Below, one piece after another: positions 9,481 through 18,110 of a DNA stretch of 64,000 bases. Source of the DNA: Paenibacillus sp. RUD330. Its GTDB lineage: Bacteria; Bacillota; Bacilli; Paenibacillales; Paenibacillaceae. Within the stretch, counting starts at the first letter, position 1; the number at the start of each line of letters is the position of its first letter. The position numbers and the translations under genes were made by a program. Where the stretch lies: positions 1,614,501 to 1,678,500 of the forward strand of contig NZ_CP022655.2 in the NCBI RefSeq assembly GCF_002243345.2, in the 5' to 3' direction. The notes under the pieces were generated by a model. It was not told the origin of the DNA and made no database searches. It saw only the letters and a list, made by a program, of their open reading frames with translations.

Positions 9481-10380
9481 TTATTTGCCGCTGTCGAGTC
9501 CGCGGCCGATCCATTGCTCGTACACACGCGATACCGCGATCAGGTCTTCCTCGCCATATCCGGCCGCGTTCGCGGCTTGGAACAGGCTTTTGGCCGCTTC
9601 CAGCATCGGGGTGGGCACGCTGAGCCCGTCCGACAAAGCGGAAGCGAGCTTGAGGTCCTTGAGCATGAGCGCCAGCGAGAACTGCACGCTGTAGTCGCGC
9701 TCCAGCAGCTTCGGCGACTTGAGCTCCGCCGCCTTGCTGCCCGCCGCTCCGGCCTTGACGATGTCCAGGAACTTGGCTGGATCCAGGCCGCCGCTGACCG
9801 CGATGGAGAGGCCTTCGGAGAGGGCGAGGTTGTTGATGCCGACAATGGTGTTGTGGCCGAGCTTGGCGACCGAGCCGCTGCCGGAAGGGCCGAGATGGAC
9901 GATTTTCTGTCCCATCGCCTCCAGAACGGGGCGGACGCGCTCCAGCAGCCCGGCTTCGCCGCCGACCATGAACACGAGCGTGCCGCCTACGGCAGCGGGC
10001 TTGCTGCCCGTAACCGGGCAGTCGAGGAAGCCGCATCCGGCTTGCTCCGCCGCATCGGCCAGCTCCCGGGCAAGGGCCGGGGAGATGGTGCTGTTGTCCA
10101 CCAGCGCCGTGCCGGGACGGACGTGGGCGAGAATGCCGCCTTCTCCGCGGTACAGCTCCCGCACGACATCGTCGTTGCTCAGCATCGTGATGACGACATC
10201 CGCTCCGGCGACAGCGTCGGCGGGCGATTGCGCGGCGCGCGCGCCTTCTGCGGCAAGCGCCTCCGACTTGGAGGGCGTCCGGTTCCATACGGAGACCGGG
10301 AATCCTTTTTTCAGCAGGTTGGATGCCATCGGGGCACCCATCGTTCCGAGGCCGATAAAGGCGATCGAAGGTTTTGTCAT
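9481..10380 (-). CDS. NAD(P)-dependent beta-hydroxyacid dehydrogenase (3-hydroxyisobutyrate dehydrogenase / tartronate semialdehyde reductase family)
   Basis: 299 residues, the normal length of the family. The N-terminal Rossmann loop IAFIGLGTMGAPMASNLLKKG (residues 5-25) is the family signature. The substrate-binding segment DCPVTGSKPAAVGGTL, the catalytic lysine region GSVAKLGHNTIVGINN and the C-terminal KDLKLA helix are all present. The enzymes reduce or oxidise small 3-hydroxy acids; the exact substrate (3-hydroxyisobutyrate, tartronate semialdehyde or succinic semialdehyde) cannot be told from the sequence. The gene is convergent with ppnP and divergent from pgi, and no pathway partner is adjacent. 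The ribosome binding site is weak. Confidence 0.88.
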   Translation of the reverse strand: MTKPSIAFIGLGTMGAPMASNLLKKGFPVSVWNRTPSKSEALAAEGARAAQSPADAVAGADVVITMLSNDDVVRELYRGEGGILAHVRPGTALVDNSTISPALARELADAAEQAGCGFLDCPVTGSKPAAVGGTLVFMVGGEAGLLERVRPVLEAMGQKIVHLGPSGSGSVAKLGHNTIVGINNLALSEGLSIAVSGGLDPAKFLDIVKAGAAGSKAAELKSPKLLERDYSVQFSLALMLKDLKLASALSDGLSVPTPMLEAAKSLFQAANAAGYGEEDLIAVSRVYEQWIGRGLDSGK

Positions 10381-10519
10381 GGCGATTCACCGACTTTCTT
10401 CGTACTGATCCGCGCCTGCGCGGCGGCAGAGGCGGAAACCCTATTCATCATACCATAAGCCTGCCTCCAGCGGACTACTCCGGGCTTCGTGAATCTTGCA
10501 TGAAGGAGTCTCCGGTTGC

Positions 10520-10548
10520 TTGTCTTCGATACCGTAATCCAGTATCCT
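10520..10548 (+). promoter_or_regulatory. Possible SigA promoter of pgi
   Basis: TTGTCT (10520-10525), 17-base spacer, TATCCT (10543-10548); each hexamer matches 4 of 6. It is about 95 bases before the pgi start. Confidence 0.35.
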
Positions 10549-10641
10549 TAGGACATGCCTGAGGGCGTATGGGTCCGGCGCGCACGCCGCTGCCGGAAGA
10601 CGATATAAACACCCGAACGAGATGAGGAGGCTGTACCAGTC

Positions 10642-11991
10642 ATGAGCAAAACCATTCAATTCGACTACAGCAAAGCGCTTGGATTCCTTGGCCAGAACGA
10701 GATCGACAATCTCGAGGGCCCGATCCGCCTCGCGCACGAGCAGCTGCACAACGGAACCGGAGCAGGTTCCGACTACCTGGGCTGGATCGACCTGCCGAAC
10801 GCTTACGATAAAGAAGAATTCGCCCGCATCAAGACGGCCGCCGAGAAGATCAAATCCGACTCCGAGGCGCTCGTCGTCATCGGCATCGGAGGCTCGTACC
10901 TGGGCGCGCGCGCGGCGATCGAGATGCTGTCGCATTCCTTCTACAACATCTTGCCGGACGGCCAGCGCAAGGGCCCGCAGATCTTCTTCGCCGGCAACAA
11001 CATCAGCTCCACCTATGTGACCCACCTGCTGCAGGCGCTTGAGGGCAAGAACTGGTCGATCAACGTCATCTCCAAATCCGGCACGACGACCGAGCCTGCT
11101 CTCGCCTTCCGCGTCTTCCGCGGCGAGCTGGAGAAGAAGTACGGCAAGGAGGAAGCGCGGAAGCGCATCTATGCCACGACGGATACCGCTCGCGGCGCGC
11201 TCAAGAAGCTGGCGACCGAGGAAGGCTACGAATCCTTCATTATTCCGGACGACGTCGGCGGCCGCTATTCCGTATTGACCGCTGTCGGCCTGCTGCCGAT
11301 CGCCGCCGCCGGCATCGACATCGACGCCATCATGCAAGGCGCAGCCGACGCTTCCAAGGAATACAGCAATCCGAACGTGCATGAGAACGAGGCCTACCAG
11401 TATGCCGCGGCCCGCAATTCCCTGTACCGCAAAGGCAAAGCGACCGAAATTCTCGTCAATTACGAGCCTTCCCTCCACTTCGTGTCGGAATGGTGGAAGC
11501 AGCTGTACGGGGAGAGCGAGGGCAAGGACCATAAGGGCATCTTCCCTGCGGCCGTCGATTTCTCCACAGACCTGCATTCCATGGGCCAGTTCATCCAGGA
11601 AGGCAGCCGCAACCTGTTCGAGACCGTCATCCAAGTCGGCGAGCCGACCGAGCAGATCACGATCGAAGCCGATACGGACGATCTGGACGGCCTGAACTTC
11701 CTCGCGGGCAAGACGATGGACTTCGTCAACAAAAAAGCATTCGAGGGAACGCTGCTGGCGCATACGGACGGCCAGGTGCCGAATCTTGTCGTGGGCATCA
11801 AGGACCTGTCGCCGTACACCTTCGGCTACCTGGTGTACTTCTTCGAGAAAGCCTGCGGCATAAGCGGCTACCTGCTCGGCGTGAATCCGTTCGACCAGCC
11901 GGGCGTCGAGGCGTACAAGAAGAACATGTTCGCGCTGCTCGGCAAACCGGGCTACGAGAAGGAAAAAGCGGAGCTCGAAGCGCGCCTGTAA
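10642..11991 (+). CDS. pgi: Glucose-6-phosphate isomerase
   Basis: 449 residues, matching the short Bacillus-type enzyme rather than the ~550-residue proteobacterial one. It interconverts glucose-6-phosphate and fructose-6-phosphate in glycolysis. Visible motifs are the phosphate-binding [16 protein letters not shown] and [13 protein letters not shown], the [12 protein letters not shown] loop and the C-terminal lysine region [21 protein letters not shown] lies 12 bases before the ATG. yigZ follows 15 bases after the stop and probably shares the transcript. Confidence 0.97.
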   Translation: MSKTIQFDYSKALGFLGQNEIDNLEGPIRLAHEQLHNGTGAGSDYLGWIDLPNAYDKEEFARIKTAAEKIKSDSEALVVIGIGGSYLGARAAIEMLSHSFYNILPDGQRKGPQIFFAGNNISSTYVTHLLQALEGKNWSINVISKSGTTTEPALAFRVFRGELEKKYGKEEARKRIYATTDTARGALKKLATEEGYESFIIPDDVGGRYSVLTAVGLLPIAAAGIDIDAIMQGAADASKEYSNPNVHENEAYQYAAARNSLYRKGKATEILVNYEPSLHFVSEWWKQLYGESEGKDHKGIFPAAVDFSTDLHSMGQFIQEGSRNLFETVIQVGEPTEQITIEADTDDLDGLNFLAGKTMDFVNKKAFEGTLLAHTDGQVPNLVVGIKDLSPYTFGYLVYFFEKACGISGYLLGVNPFDQPGVEAYKKNMFALLGKPGYEKEKAELEARL

Positions 11992-12006
11992 GGGCGCCTC
12001 AGCCCC

Positions 12007-12642
12007 ATGCTTGACCGGTACAAGACGCTGAGGGAGCCCGGCGTCAAGGAAATCGTCATCAGGAAATCCCGCTTCATCGGCCATGGGAGGCCCGTCGCGA
12101 GCGAAGCCGAAGCGGTCGCTTTCATCGAGGAGATCAAGAAGCAGCACTGGAATGCAACGCACAACTGCTCCGCCTACATCGTCGGCGAGCGGGACGAGTT
12201 CCAGAAGCAGTCGGATGACGGGGAGCCGAGCGGCACCGCCGGCAAGCCGATCCTCGAGGTGATCAAGCATCAAGGGCTGAAGAACGTCGCGATCGTGGTG
12301 ACCCGCTATTTCGGAGGCATCATGCTCGGCGCAGGCGGCCTCATCCGGGCCTATACGGACGGTGCCGCCGCGGCGATCGAGGCAGCCGGCCCGATCACGA
12401 ATGTCCTTCACCGCGAGGTTTTCGTCGACGTGGACTACACTTGGTACGGCAAGCTCGAGAACGAGCTGCATGCCAGAGGCATCCTCGTGGACGGAGTCGA
12501 GTTCACCGACCGCGTGCGGGTCCGCTGCCTGCCGGCCGCTCCGGAGGCGGAGCGCTTCGCGGCGTGGATGACGGATCTGACCCAGGGACAGAGCGTCATC
12601 ATGAGCGGCGAAGAGCTTTACGTGACCGAGAAGACGGAATGA
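12007..12642 (+). CDS. YigZ/IMPACT family protein (Bacillus YvyE type)
   Basis: 211 residues. The N-terminal UPF0029/IMPACT domain shows IRKSRFIGHGRPV, HNCSAYIVGE, QSDDGEPSGTAGKPIL and VVTRYFGGIMLGAGGLIRAY, the family hallmark; a smaller C-terminal alpha/beta domain follows (about residues 138-205). The family is widespread and probably linked to translation or its regulation, but its biochemical role in bacteria is unsettled. It lies 15 bases downstream of pgi without an obvious terminator between. Confidence 0.92.
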   Translation: MLDRYKTLREPGVKEIVIRKSRFIGHGRPVASEAEAVAFIEEIKKQHWNATHNCSAYIVGERDEFQKQSDDGEPSGTAGKPILEVIKHQGLKNVAIVVTRYFGGIMLGAGGLIRAYTDGAAAAIEAAGPITNVLHREVFVDVDYTWYGKLENELHARGILVDGVEFTDRVRVRCLPAAPEAERFAAWMTDLTQGQSVIMSGEELYVTEKTE

Positions 12643-12669
12643 AGCCGCAGATGAATCGATTGTCCGAGA

Positions 12670-12700
12670 AACGCCTGTCCATTTGGACAGGCGTTTTTTT
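12670..12700 (+). terminator. Intrinsic terminator after yigZ
   Basis: Perfect 11-bp stem AACGCCTGTCC (12670-12680) / GGACAGGCGTT (12685-12695) with ATTT loop and seven T residues. The T-tract runs straight into the tandem repeat. Confidence 0.92.
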
Positions 12701-12859
12701 GGCTCCGCAGAAACTGGCTCCGCAGAAACTGGCTCCGCAGAAACTGGCTCCGCAGAAACTGGCTCCGCAGAAACTGGCTCCGCAGAAACTGGCTCCGCAG
12801 AAACTGGCTCGGCAGAAACTGGCTCCGCAGAAACTGGCTCGGCAGAAACTGGCTCTGCC
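12701..12859. repeat. 15-bp minisatellite, ten full copies plus a partial
   Basis: Unit GGCTCCGCAGAAACT. Copies 1-7 (12701-12805) and 9 (12821-12835) are identical; copies 8 (12806-12820) and 10 (12836-12850) differ by one base (GGCTCGG...). A partial eleventh copy begins at 12851. The array starts at the first base after the yigZ terminator T-tract and no gene covers it. Because 15 is a multiple of three, all six frames stay open through it, which creates long spurious reading frames. Confidence 0.97.
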
Positions 12860-12947
12860 ATATGCACTGCTGAATCGTGCAGCTCTGCATGATTGGATCC
12901 ATGCTCTCTCGGCCCCGCCTATTTTGGCGTTCGATCTGACATATCCA

Positions 12948-12977
12948 TTGACGGGAAAGGAAGGCTTCTGCTACATT
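12948..12977 (+). promoter_or_regulatory. Possible SigA promoter of the sulfate-type ABC ATPase gene
   Basis: TTGACG (12948-12953), 18-base spacer, TACATT (12972-12977). About 80 bases upstream of the start codon. Confidence 0.4.
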
Positions 12978-12982
12978 AGCAT

Positions 12983-13010
12983 TAATACCAAGTAACCTAA
13001 TAGGAATATT
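12983..13010 (+). promoter_or_regulatory. CymR-like operator candidate
   Basis: The segment from TAATACC (12983) to ATAGGAATATT (13010) resembles the CymR box of Bacillus sulfur genes, whose conserved right half reads ATNGGAATT. The left half matches only partly and its spacing to the right half is off by two bases. It lies just downstream of the candidate promoter, where a repressor would block initiation, and the gene is of sulfate-transport type. Inference only. Confidence 0.3.
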
Positions 13011-13057
13011 CTATCGATAAGCAGTTCGAACGGAAGCCGGCTAGCGAAGGGAAGTGC

Positions 13058-14128
13058 ATGATCATGCATATTGAGGTAAAGGGTTTAACCAAGTCCTTTG
13101 GAGACTTTCGGGCGGTGCAGGATGTCAGCTTCGGCATCCAGAAGGGGCAGCTGATCGGCCTGCTCGGTCCGAGCGGCGGCGGCAAGACGTCGATCCTGCG
13201 CATGCTGGCCGGTCTGGAGTCGCCGACCTCCGGCGATATCATCATTCACGGGAAAAGGGTCAACGATCAGCCGCCCCAGGAGAGGGGCATCGGCTTCGTG
13301 TTCCAGAACTACGCGCTGTTCAAGCATATGACCGTCTTCGACAACGTCGCCTTCGGCCTGAAGGTCAAGAAGCAGTCCAAAAGCGCGATTCGCGAGCGTG
13401 TCATGAGCTTGATCGAGCTGACCGGCCTCAAGGGATTCGAGCATCGCTACCCGTCCCAGCTGTCCGGCGGACAGCGCCAGCGCGTCGCCTTCGCAAGGGC
13501 GCTCGCGCCGGAGCCGCAGCTGCTGCTGCTCGACGAGCCGTTCGCGGCGATCGACGCCAAGATCCGCACGGAGCTGCGCACCTGGCTCAAGGAGATGATC
13601 GAGCGCGTAGGCATCACCTCGATCTTCGTCACGCATGACCAGGACGAGGCGATCGAGGTCGCGGACGAAATCATGATCATCAACAAGGGGCGTCTGGAGC
13701 AGAAGGGTTCCCCTTGGGATATTTACAAGAAGCCCGAAACGCAGTTCGTCGCGGAGTTCATCGGCGAATCGACGACGATCGAAGACGTGGCGTCCCTCAA
13801 GGGCTTCGAGGAAGCGGCGAGCTGGGCCGGAGTCAAGGGCTTGATCCGTCCGGAATATATCGAGATCGGCAAGCCGGGAGAAATCACGCTCGCTTCCACG
13901 ACGATGAGAGCCCAGGTCCGCCATATCCACTTCCGCGGCAGCGAATGGATGGTGGAGCTGGACATCGGAGGCCGCAAGCTGATCACGTACCGCTCGCTGG
14001 AGAAGGAAGTGCTGAAGCCGGGCGACGAGGTCGATGTGCTCGTACACCGGGCCTACCTGTTCAATGCGGACGACAGCTGGATCATGGAGAACAAGCTCAA
14101 GACCGATCCGATGCCGGTCATGATCTAG
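13058..14128 (+). CDS. cysA: Sulfate/molybdate-type ABC transporter ATP-binding protein
   Basis: 356 residues. The ATPase domain (residues 1-240) has Walker A GPSGGGKTS, Q-loop FVFQNYALF, signature LSGGQRQRVAFARAL, Walker B LLLLDEPFAAID and the H-loop FVTHDQDEA. The C-terminal TOBE-like domain fits CysA/PotA-type importers of oxyanions. The IEVKGLTKSFGDF start and SGGGKTSILRMLAGLE are close to CysA. No permease or binding protein is next to it, so the partner subunits must be elsewhere if it is a sulfate importer. GAAGGGA precedes the ATG. A second ATG at 13064 is possible. Symbol given as the best fit, not certain. Confidence 0.8.
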   Translation: MIMHIEVKGLTKSFGDFRAVQDVSFGIQKGQLIGLLGPSGGGKTSILRMLAGLESPTSGDIIIHGKRVNDQPPQERGIGFVFQNYALFKHMTVFDNVAFGLKVKKQSKSAIRERVMSLIELTGLKGFEHRYPSQLSGGQRQRVAFARALAPEPQLLLLDEPFAAIDAKIRTELRTWLKEMIERVGITSIFVTHDQDEAIEVADEIMIINKGRLEQKGSPWDIYKKPETQFVAEFIGESTTIEDVASLKGFEEAASWAGVKGLIRPEYIEIGKPGEITLASTTMRAQVRHIHFRGSEWMVELDIGGRKLITYRSLEKEVLKPGDEVDVLVHRAYLFNADDSWIMENKLKTDPMPVMI

Positions 14129-14149
14129 CCGCTTGGCCGGCAGCATCGC

Positions 14150-14182
14150 AAAAAGAGCGTACCGCGGCGGTACGCTCTTTTT
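14150..14182. terminator. Bidirectional terminator
   Basis: AAAAAGAGCGTACCG (14150-14164) / CGGTACGCTCTTTTT (14168-14182), 15-bp perfect stem with a 3-base loop. The A and T ends serve both the plus-strand ABC gene and the minus-strand HAD gene. Confidence 0.95.
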
Positions 14183-14199
14183 CATCTCCTGAAACTCCA

Positions 14200-15000
14200 T
14201 CAACCAGGGTTCAGGATAAACTTGTCGACGACATGCGCGACCCCGTCCTCGTTGTTGGACAGCGTCACATAGTCCGCGAGCTCCTTGAGAGCCGGCTGCG
14301 CATTCGCCATCGCGACGCCGAGGCCGGCCGCCTGCAGCATCTCGCGGTCGTTCCAGGCGTCTCCCATGGCGATCGTCTCCTCCATGGAGCAGCCGATATG
14401 CTCCGCCATGAACTTCAGGGCATGTCCCTTGGTTCCTTCCTTATGCATGAATTCCAGATAATGCGGCTTGGATTTCGTGATATGGACCGTGCCGCCGATG
14501 AGGGGCTGCAGGTCTGAGGCGACCTCGTCGAGATAGGCCGGCTCGTCGATGATGAGCATTTTGAGCAAGGGCTGCTTCAGCAGGGAGCTGAAGTCGGGCT
14601 CGACGATATACGGTATTTTGGATTGGCGGGCGTAGTCCCTTACCTTCTCGTTCTCCTCGCGGACATAGAGCTTGTCGTCCACGTACAGCTGCAGATGCAG
14701 CCCTTTGCCGACACAGTACCGGTCCAGCTCGGCAGCGGCGTCGGAGGGCACATAGCGCTCGTAGAGCACCTGTCCGTCGAGCAGCGTCTTGACGAGGGAG
14801 CCTTGGTAAGTAATGATCGGCACGTTGAGCCGCAGCCCCTCGGCGACCTGGCGGGCGGAAGCGAACATCCTCCCGGTGGCGAGCGTTACGGTCACTCCGC
14901 GATCCAGCGCGGCCGTCAGAGCGGCGCGTGTGGCGGGAGTCACTTCAAGGTTGTCGTTCAGCAGCGTATCATCCACATCGATGGCAATCAGCTTGTACAT
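14200..15000 (-). CDS. Cof-type HAD-IIB family hydrolase
   Basis: 266 residues. HAD motif I is DVDDTLLND at residues 8-16, motif II lies in TLATGRM, motif III is the Lys in TKGHAL and motif IV is MGDAWNDREML. The inserted type IIB cap lies between motifs II and III. Bacterial Cof-type enzymes dephosphorylate small metabolites such as sugar phosphates or flavin/pyridoxal precursors; the substrate cannot be assigned here. It is divergent from the Ctp-type protease gene. Confidence 0.93.
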   Translation of the reverse strand: MYKLIAIDVDDTLLNDNLEVTPATRAALTAALDRGVTVTLATGRMFASARQVAEGLRLNVPIITYQGSLVKTLLDGQVLYERYVPSDAAAELDRYCVGKGLHLQLYVDDKLYVREENEKVRDYARQSKIPYIVEPDFSSLLKQPLLKMLIIDEPAYLDEVASDLQPLIGGTVHITKSKPHYLEFMHKEGTKGHALKFMAEHIGCSMEETIAMGDAWNDREMLQAAGLGVAMANAQPALKELADYVTLSNNEDGVAHVVDKFILNPG

Positions 15001-15260
15001 CGGCTTTCTCTCCGTTTCCTGTCGCTTCTCTATATCTGGTTCGGCAAGCTATCCCTCATTGTACCGGAGTCGCCCCGATGCCTTCAAGGGGATGGAAATT
15101 GAAATGCTCCGCCCAAATAGGATAAAGTAGGTAGCACAAGCAAGCGGCTCTTCCGTCTGACGGACGGGGCGCGCATGCGAGGGAATAACGATCCACCGGT
15201 CGGAAGATCGATTCGGACAGGAGAACAACAGCCCAGGCGGGCGGAGCGGAGAGATCAGAC

Positions 15261-16679
15261 ATGAAGCAAATGCGCAGCGAGGCTGCCAGGCAGCGCTTTG
15301 TCACCTGGTGCGTCGCAGGGGCGATAGCGGCCTTGGCGATCGGATTCGGAGCGGGAAGGCTGTCGATGGTCATCCAGTATCCGGTGATCAAGGAGAAGGT
15401 ATTCGGCAATTTCAACGCCTCCTATAAAGAAATCAAGAAGGATTATCTGTTCGGGACGAAGCCCGACGAGCTGCTGAACGGGGCTGCCAAAGGAATGGTG
15501 GCGGCTCTGGGCGATCCATACTCCACCTATATGCCGGGAAGCGAGGGCGAGGATTATATCCAGAGCTACCAGCCGGAGTTTGTCGGCATCGGGGTGCAGG
15601 TGCGCCAAGAGGAGGACCGCTACCTGATCGACAGCGTCATGAAGGGAACGCCGGCCGAGAAGGGCGGCGTGCTGGCTGGCGACGAGATTACAGCTGTCGA
15701 CGGCACTCCGGTCAAGGGCGTCACGATGGAAAAGCTCGTCGGCCTGCTGCGCGGCGAGAAGGGGAGCAAGGTCAAGGTCGCGCTGTCGCGGACCGGCAGC
15801 CAGCCGCTTACGGTTGAGCTCACGCGCGCGCCGATTCCGGTTACGACCGTTAGCTCAGCGATGCTGGAGGGGGGCGTCGGCGAGATCGTCATCAGCCGGT
15901 TCGCCGAGTCGACGGCCAAGGAATTCAACAAATCGTTCGAGGAGCTGCAGAAGAAGGGGATGAAAAAGCTCGTTCTCGATCTCCGTTCCAATCCGGGCGG
16001 CCTGCTCGTGCCGACGATCGACATCGCCAACAAGCTGATTCCGAAGGGCAAGATGATTCTGGAGGTCGACTACAAGGACGACAAGAAAGTCCAGAAATAC
16101 TATTCCAAGCAGAAGACCCCCTTGGATCTTCCCATCGTCGTTCTCGTCAACGGGCAGACGGCCAGCGCAGCCGAGGTCCTCTCGGCCGCTCTCAAGGAAT
16201 CGGCAGGCGCCAAGGTCATCGGCACGACGACGTTCGGCAAGGGCATCGTGCAGAGCTTCGGGCAGTACAAGGACAACTCTGTGCTCAAGCTGACCGAGGC
16301 CCAGTGGAAAACGCCGAACGGAGAATGGATCCACAAGAAGGGCGTGAAGCCGGATGAATCGGTCGATCTTCCTGCGTATGCATCCCTGCCGGCTCTTCCA
16401 TCCGGGGAGGAGCTGAAGAAAGGCGACTACGGCGATCATGTCAAGACGCTCCAGTCCATGCTGGAGGCGCTCGGATACGGCGCGGCGGACCAGCCTGGCG
16501 TGTTCGGGGAGAAGACCGACGCCGACGTCAGAAGCTTCCAGACCCGCAGCAAGCTCGACGCCACCGGCGTCGTCACGGACCGGACGGCTTATATGCTGAT
16601 GGATCAGCTGCGGACCAAGCTGCAGCAGGAGGATCCGCAGAAGAAGGCCGCTCTCAAGGCCATATCCGGCGCGGGCTGA
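15261..16679 (+). CDS. Carboxy-terminal processing protease, S41 family (CtpA/CtpB type)
   Basis: 472 residues. An N-terminal membrane anchor (about residues 14-36) is followed by the S41 N-domain, a PDZ domain (GIGVQVRQEEDRY...VKGVTMEKLVGLL), and the protease core with the catalytic Ser in NGQTASAAEVLSAAL and the Lys in GTTTFGKGIVQ. The C-terminus has a peptidoglycan-binding domain (KKGDYGDHVKTLQSML...FGEKTDADVRSFQ). This architecture matches Bacillus CtpA and CtpB; CtpB takes part in the sigma-K checkpoint in the forespore space. Which paralogue this is cannot be told. The predicted site of action is the outer face of the membrane. Confidence 0.93.
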   Translation: MKQMRSEAARQRFVTWCVAGAIAALAIGFGAGRLSMVIQYPVIKEKVFGNFNASYKEIKKDYLFGTKPDELLNGAAKGMVAALGDPYSTYMPGSEGEDYIQSYQPEFVGIGVQVRQEEDRYLIDSVMKGTPAEKGGVLAGDEITAVDGTPVKGVTMEKLVGLLRGEKGSKVKVALSRTGSQPLTVELTRAPIPVTTVSSAMLEGGVGEIVISRFAESTAKEFNKSFEELQKKGMKKLVLDLRSNPGGLLVPTIDIANKLIPKGKMILEVDYKDDKKVQKYYSKQKTPLDLPIVVLVNGQTASAAEVLSAALKESAGAKVIGTTTFGKGIVQSFGQYKDNSVLKLTEAQWKTPNGEWIHKKGVKPDESVDLPAYASLPALPSGEELKKGDYGDHVKTLQSMLEALGYGAADQPGVFGEKTDADVRSFQTRSKLDATGVVTDRTAYMLMDQLRTKLQQEDPQKKAALKAISGAG

Positions 16680-16749
16680 TTCTGTGTTTTTCCTCGGCGG
16701 GAAGAGAGATATGCGGCTCCAGGCGGATCGTCCTATCGACTTGCACCTA

Positions 16750-16788
16750 AAAAGCCCGTTGTCCGGTTTTTCCGGACAACGGGCTTTT
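16750..16788. terminator. Bidirectional terminator
   Basis: AAAAGCCCGTTGTCCGG (16750-16766) and its exact complement (16772-16788) with a 5-base T loop; it closes both the protease gene and the minus-strand map gene. Confidence 0.95.
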
Positions 16789-16815
16789 GCTCGCTTGATA
16801 GGGCATGCGCATAGG

Positions 16816-17565
16816 CTACTGCTGCGTCAGGATAAGCGGTCCGCCTTCCTGGATGACGAGCGTATGCTCGTATTGGGCGGAACGCTTGCCGTCCATCGTG
16901 CGGCAGGTCCAGCCGTCGGAGTCGATGAACATCTGCCAGGTGCCTTCATTGATCATCGGCTCGATCGTGAGCACCATGCCTTCCTTCAGGCGGAAGCCTT
17001 TGCCGGGCTTGCCGACATGGGCGAAGTTCGGCTCTTCATGAAGCTCCCGTCCGACGCCGTGGCCGAGCAGATCCCTTACGACCGAGAAGCCGTTCTCCTC
17101 GGCATGCTTCTGCACCGCGTGCATGACATCGCCGATCTTCTTGCCGGGCTGCGCTTCGCGGATGCCGATATCGAGGCATTCCCTGGTCACTTCCATCAAG
17201 CGGCGGGCTTCGTCCGGCAGCTGCCCTACCGCATAGGTCCATGCCGAATCGCCGATCCAGCCGTCCGCCTGAACAACGATATCGATCGTGCACAGATCGC
17301 CCTCGGCAAGCGGCGCATCGCTCGGAAAGCCATGGGCGATCACGTCGTTGACGGAAGCGCAAGTGGCGTATTTGTATCCTTTATATCCGATCGTATAAGG
17401 AATCGCATCCTGGCTTCGGATATAAGCCTCGACATGGCGCTCGATGTCCATGGTCGTGATTCCCGGAGCGATCATGGCCGCAATCTGCCTGTGGCATTCC
17501 GCCACGATGGCGCCGGCACGCCTCATCTGGGAAATTTCTTCGGGTGTTCTTAGCGTGATTGACAT
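16816..17565 (-). CDS. map: Methionine aminopeptidase, type I
   Basis: 249 residues, the usual length. It removes the initiator Met from nascent proteins. The metal ligands are visible: Asp in CTIDIVV, Asp in GDSAWTYAV, His in LLGHGVGRELHEEP, Glu in LTIEPM and Glu in QYEHTLVI. The gene is not beside secY/adk/infA, so it could be the second, YflG-like copy found in bacilli rather than the ribosomal-cluster copy. It shares a terminator with the convergent ctp gene. Confidence 0.95.
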   Translation of the reverse strand: MSITLRTPEEISQMRRAGAIVAECHRQIAAMIAPGITTMDIERHVEAYIRSQDAIPYTIGYKGYKYATCASVNDVIAHGFPSDAPLAEGDLCTIDIVVQADGWIGDSAWTYAVGQLPDEARRLMEVTRECLDIGIREAQPGKKIGDVMHAVQKHAEENGFSVVRDLLGHGVGRELHEEPNFAHVGKPGKGFRLKEGMVLTIEPMINEGTWQMFIDSDGWTCRTMDGKRSAQYEHTLVIQEGGPLILTQQ

Positions 17566-17676
17566 TGCTTGGTCAGCCTCTCTTTCCTTGCGCTCTCCTT
17601 GTTCATACCTTGCCCTTCCCTTAACGTTACTCCCGGCGGGGATGTCCGGTCAACTGCGCCTGCGGCGGAGAAGGAC

Positions 17677-17702
17677 GAAAAAAACCGCCGGAGCGTTCCG
17701 GC
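17677..17702 (-). terminator. Terminator of the small membrane-protein gene
   Basis: On the minus strand GCCGGA / TCCGGC stem (17687-17702) followed by GG and seven T residues (complement of 17677-17684). It lies 30 bases after the stop of the 70-residue gene, which supports that gene. Confidence 0.7.
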
Positions 17703-17732
17703 AGTTCTTTCGTTCGGCTTCGGGCCGGGGGA

Positions 17733-17945
17733 TCATTCCAGGCGATCCCGATCGCTCTGCTGCCGGCGGCTCTCCGCTTCCCGGGCTTGCTGTGAATGGT
17801 CGGACAAGTAGCTGCCGTGGCGCCGGTCCCCCCGGCGGCGTGCCCACAGCACCAGGAGCACGACGATCGCGATCGTCAGCAGAATGGCGACATTCAGGAA
17901 TCCGCCCAGAAACAGAAAGGCATTTTTCAACAATTCCAATTTCAT
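17733..17945 (-). CDS. Small membrane protein, hypothetical
   Basis: 70 residues: one membrane segment (about residues 9-35) and a highly charged cytoplasmic tail rich in Arg, Gln, Glu and Asp. AGAGGTG stands close before the ATG and a terminator follows the stop. No named family is recognised. The tail composition (RRRGDRRHGSY...RRQQSDRDR) suggests an unstructured cytosolic end. It is a separate unit between map and the M24 peptidase. Confidence 0.6.
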   Translation of the reverse strand: MKLELLKNAFLFLGGFLNVAILLTIAIVVLLVLWARRRGDRRHGSYLSDHSQQAREAESRRQQSDRDRLE

Positions 17946-18110
17946 TCACCTCTTGCACCTACCTTACCCTTGTTCAACTCCGCCTACTCCCGGCTTCCCC
18001 GTGCATATAGGGCTGAATTGTGACGAGATCCACAGGTCGTTCCCGCCTACGGTATGGTACAATGGCAGGACGAGAGGTTAACCGCAGAAGAGAACCGGAG
18101 GTAATGAACG

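Noticed and set aside
12701-12859. CRISPR array
   Set aside because: The units are head-to-tail without spacers and no cas genes are near.
10441-12867. 808-codon minus-strand frame across pgi, yigZ and the minisatellite
   Set aside because: It starts inside the tandem repeat (Ser-Ala-Glu-Pro-Val units) and runs antisense to two certain genes.
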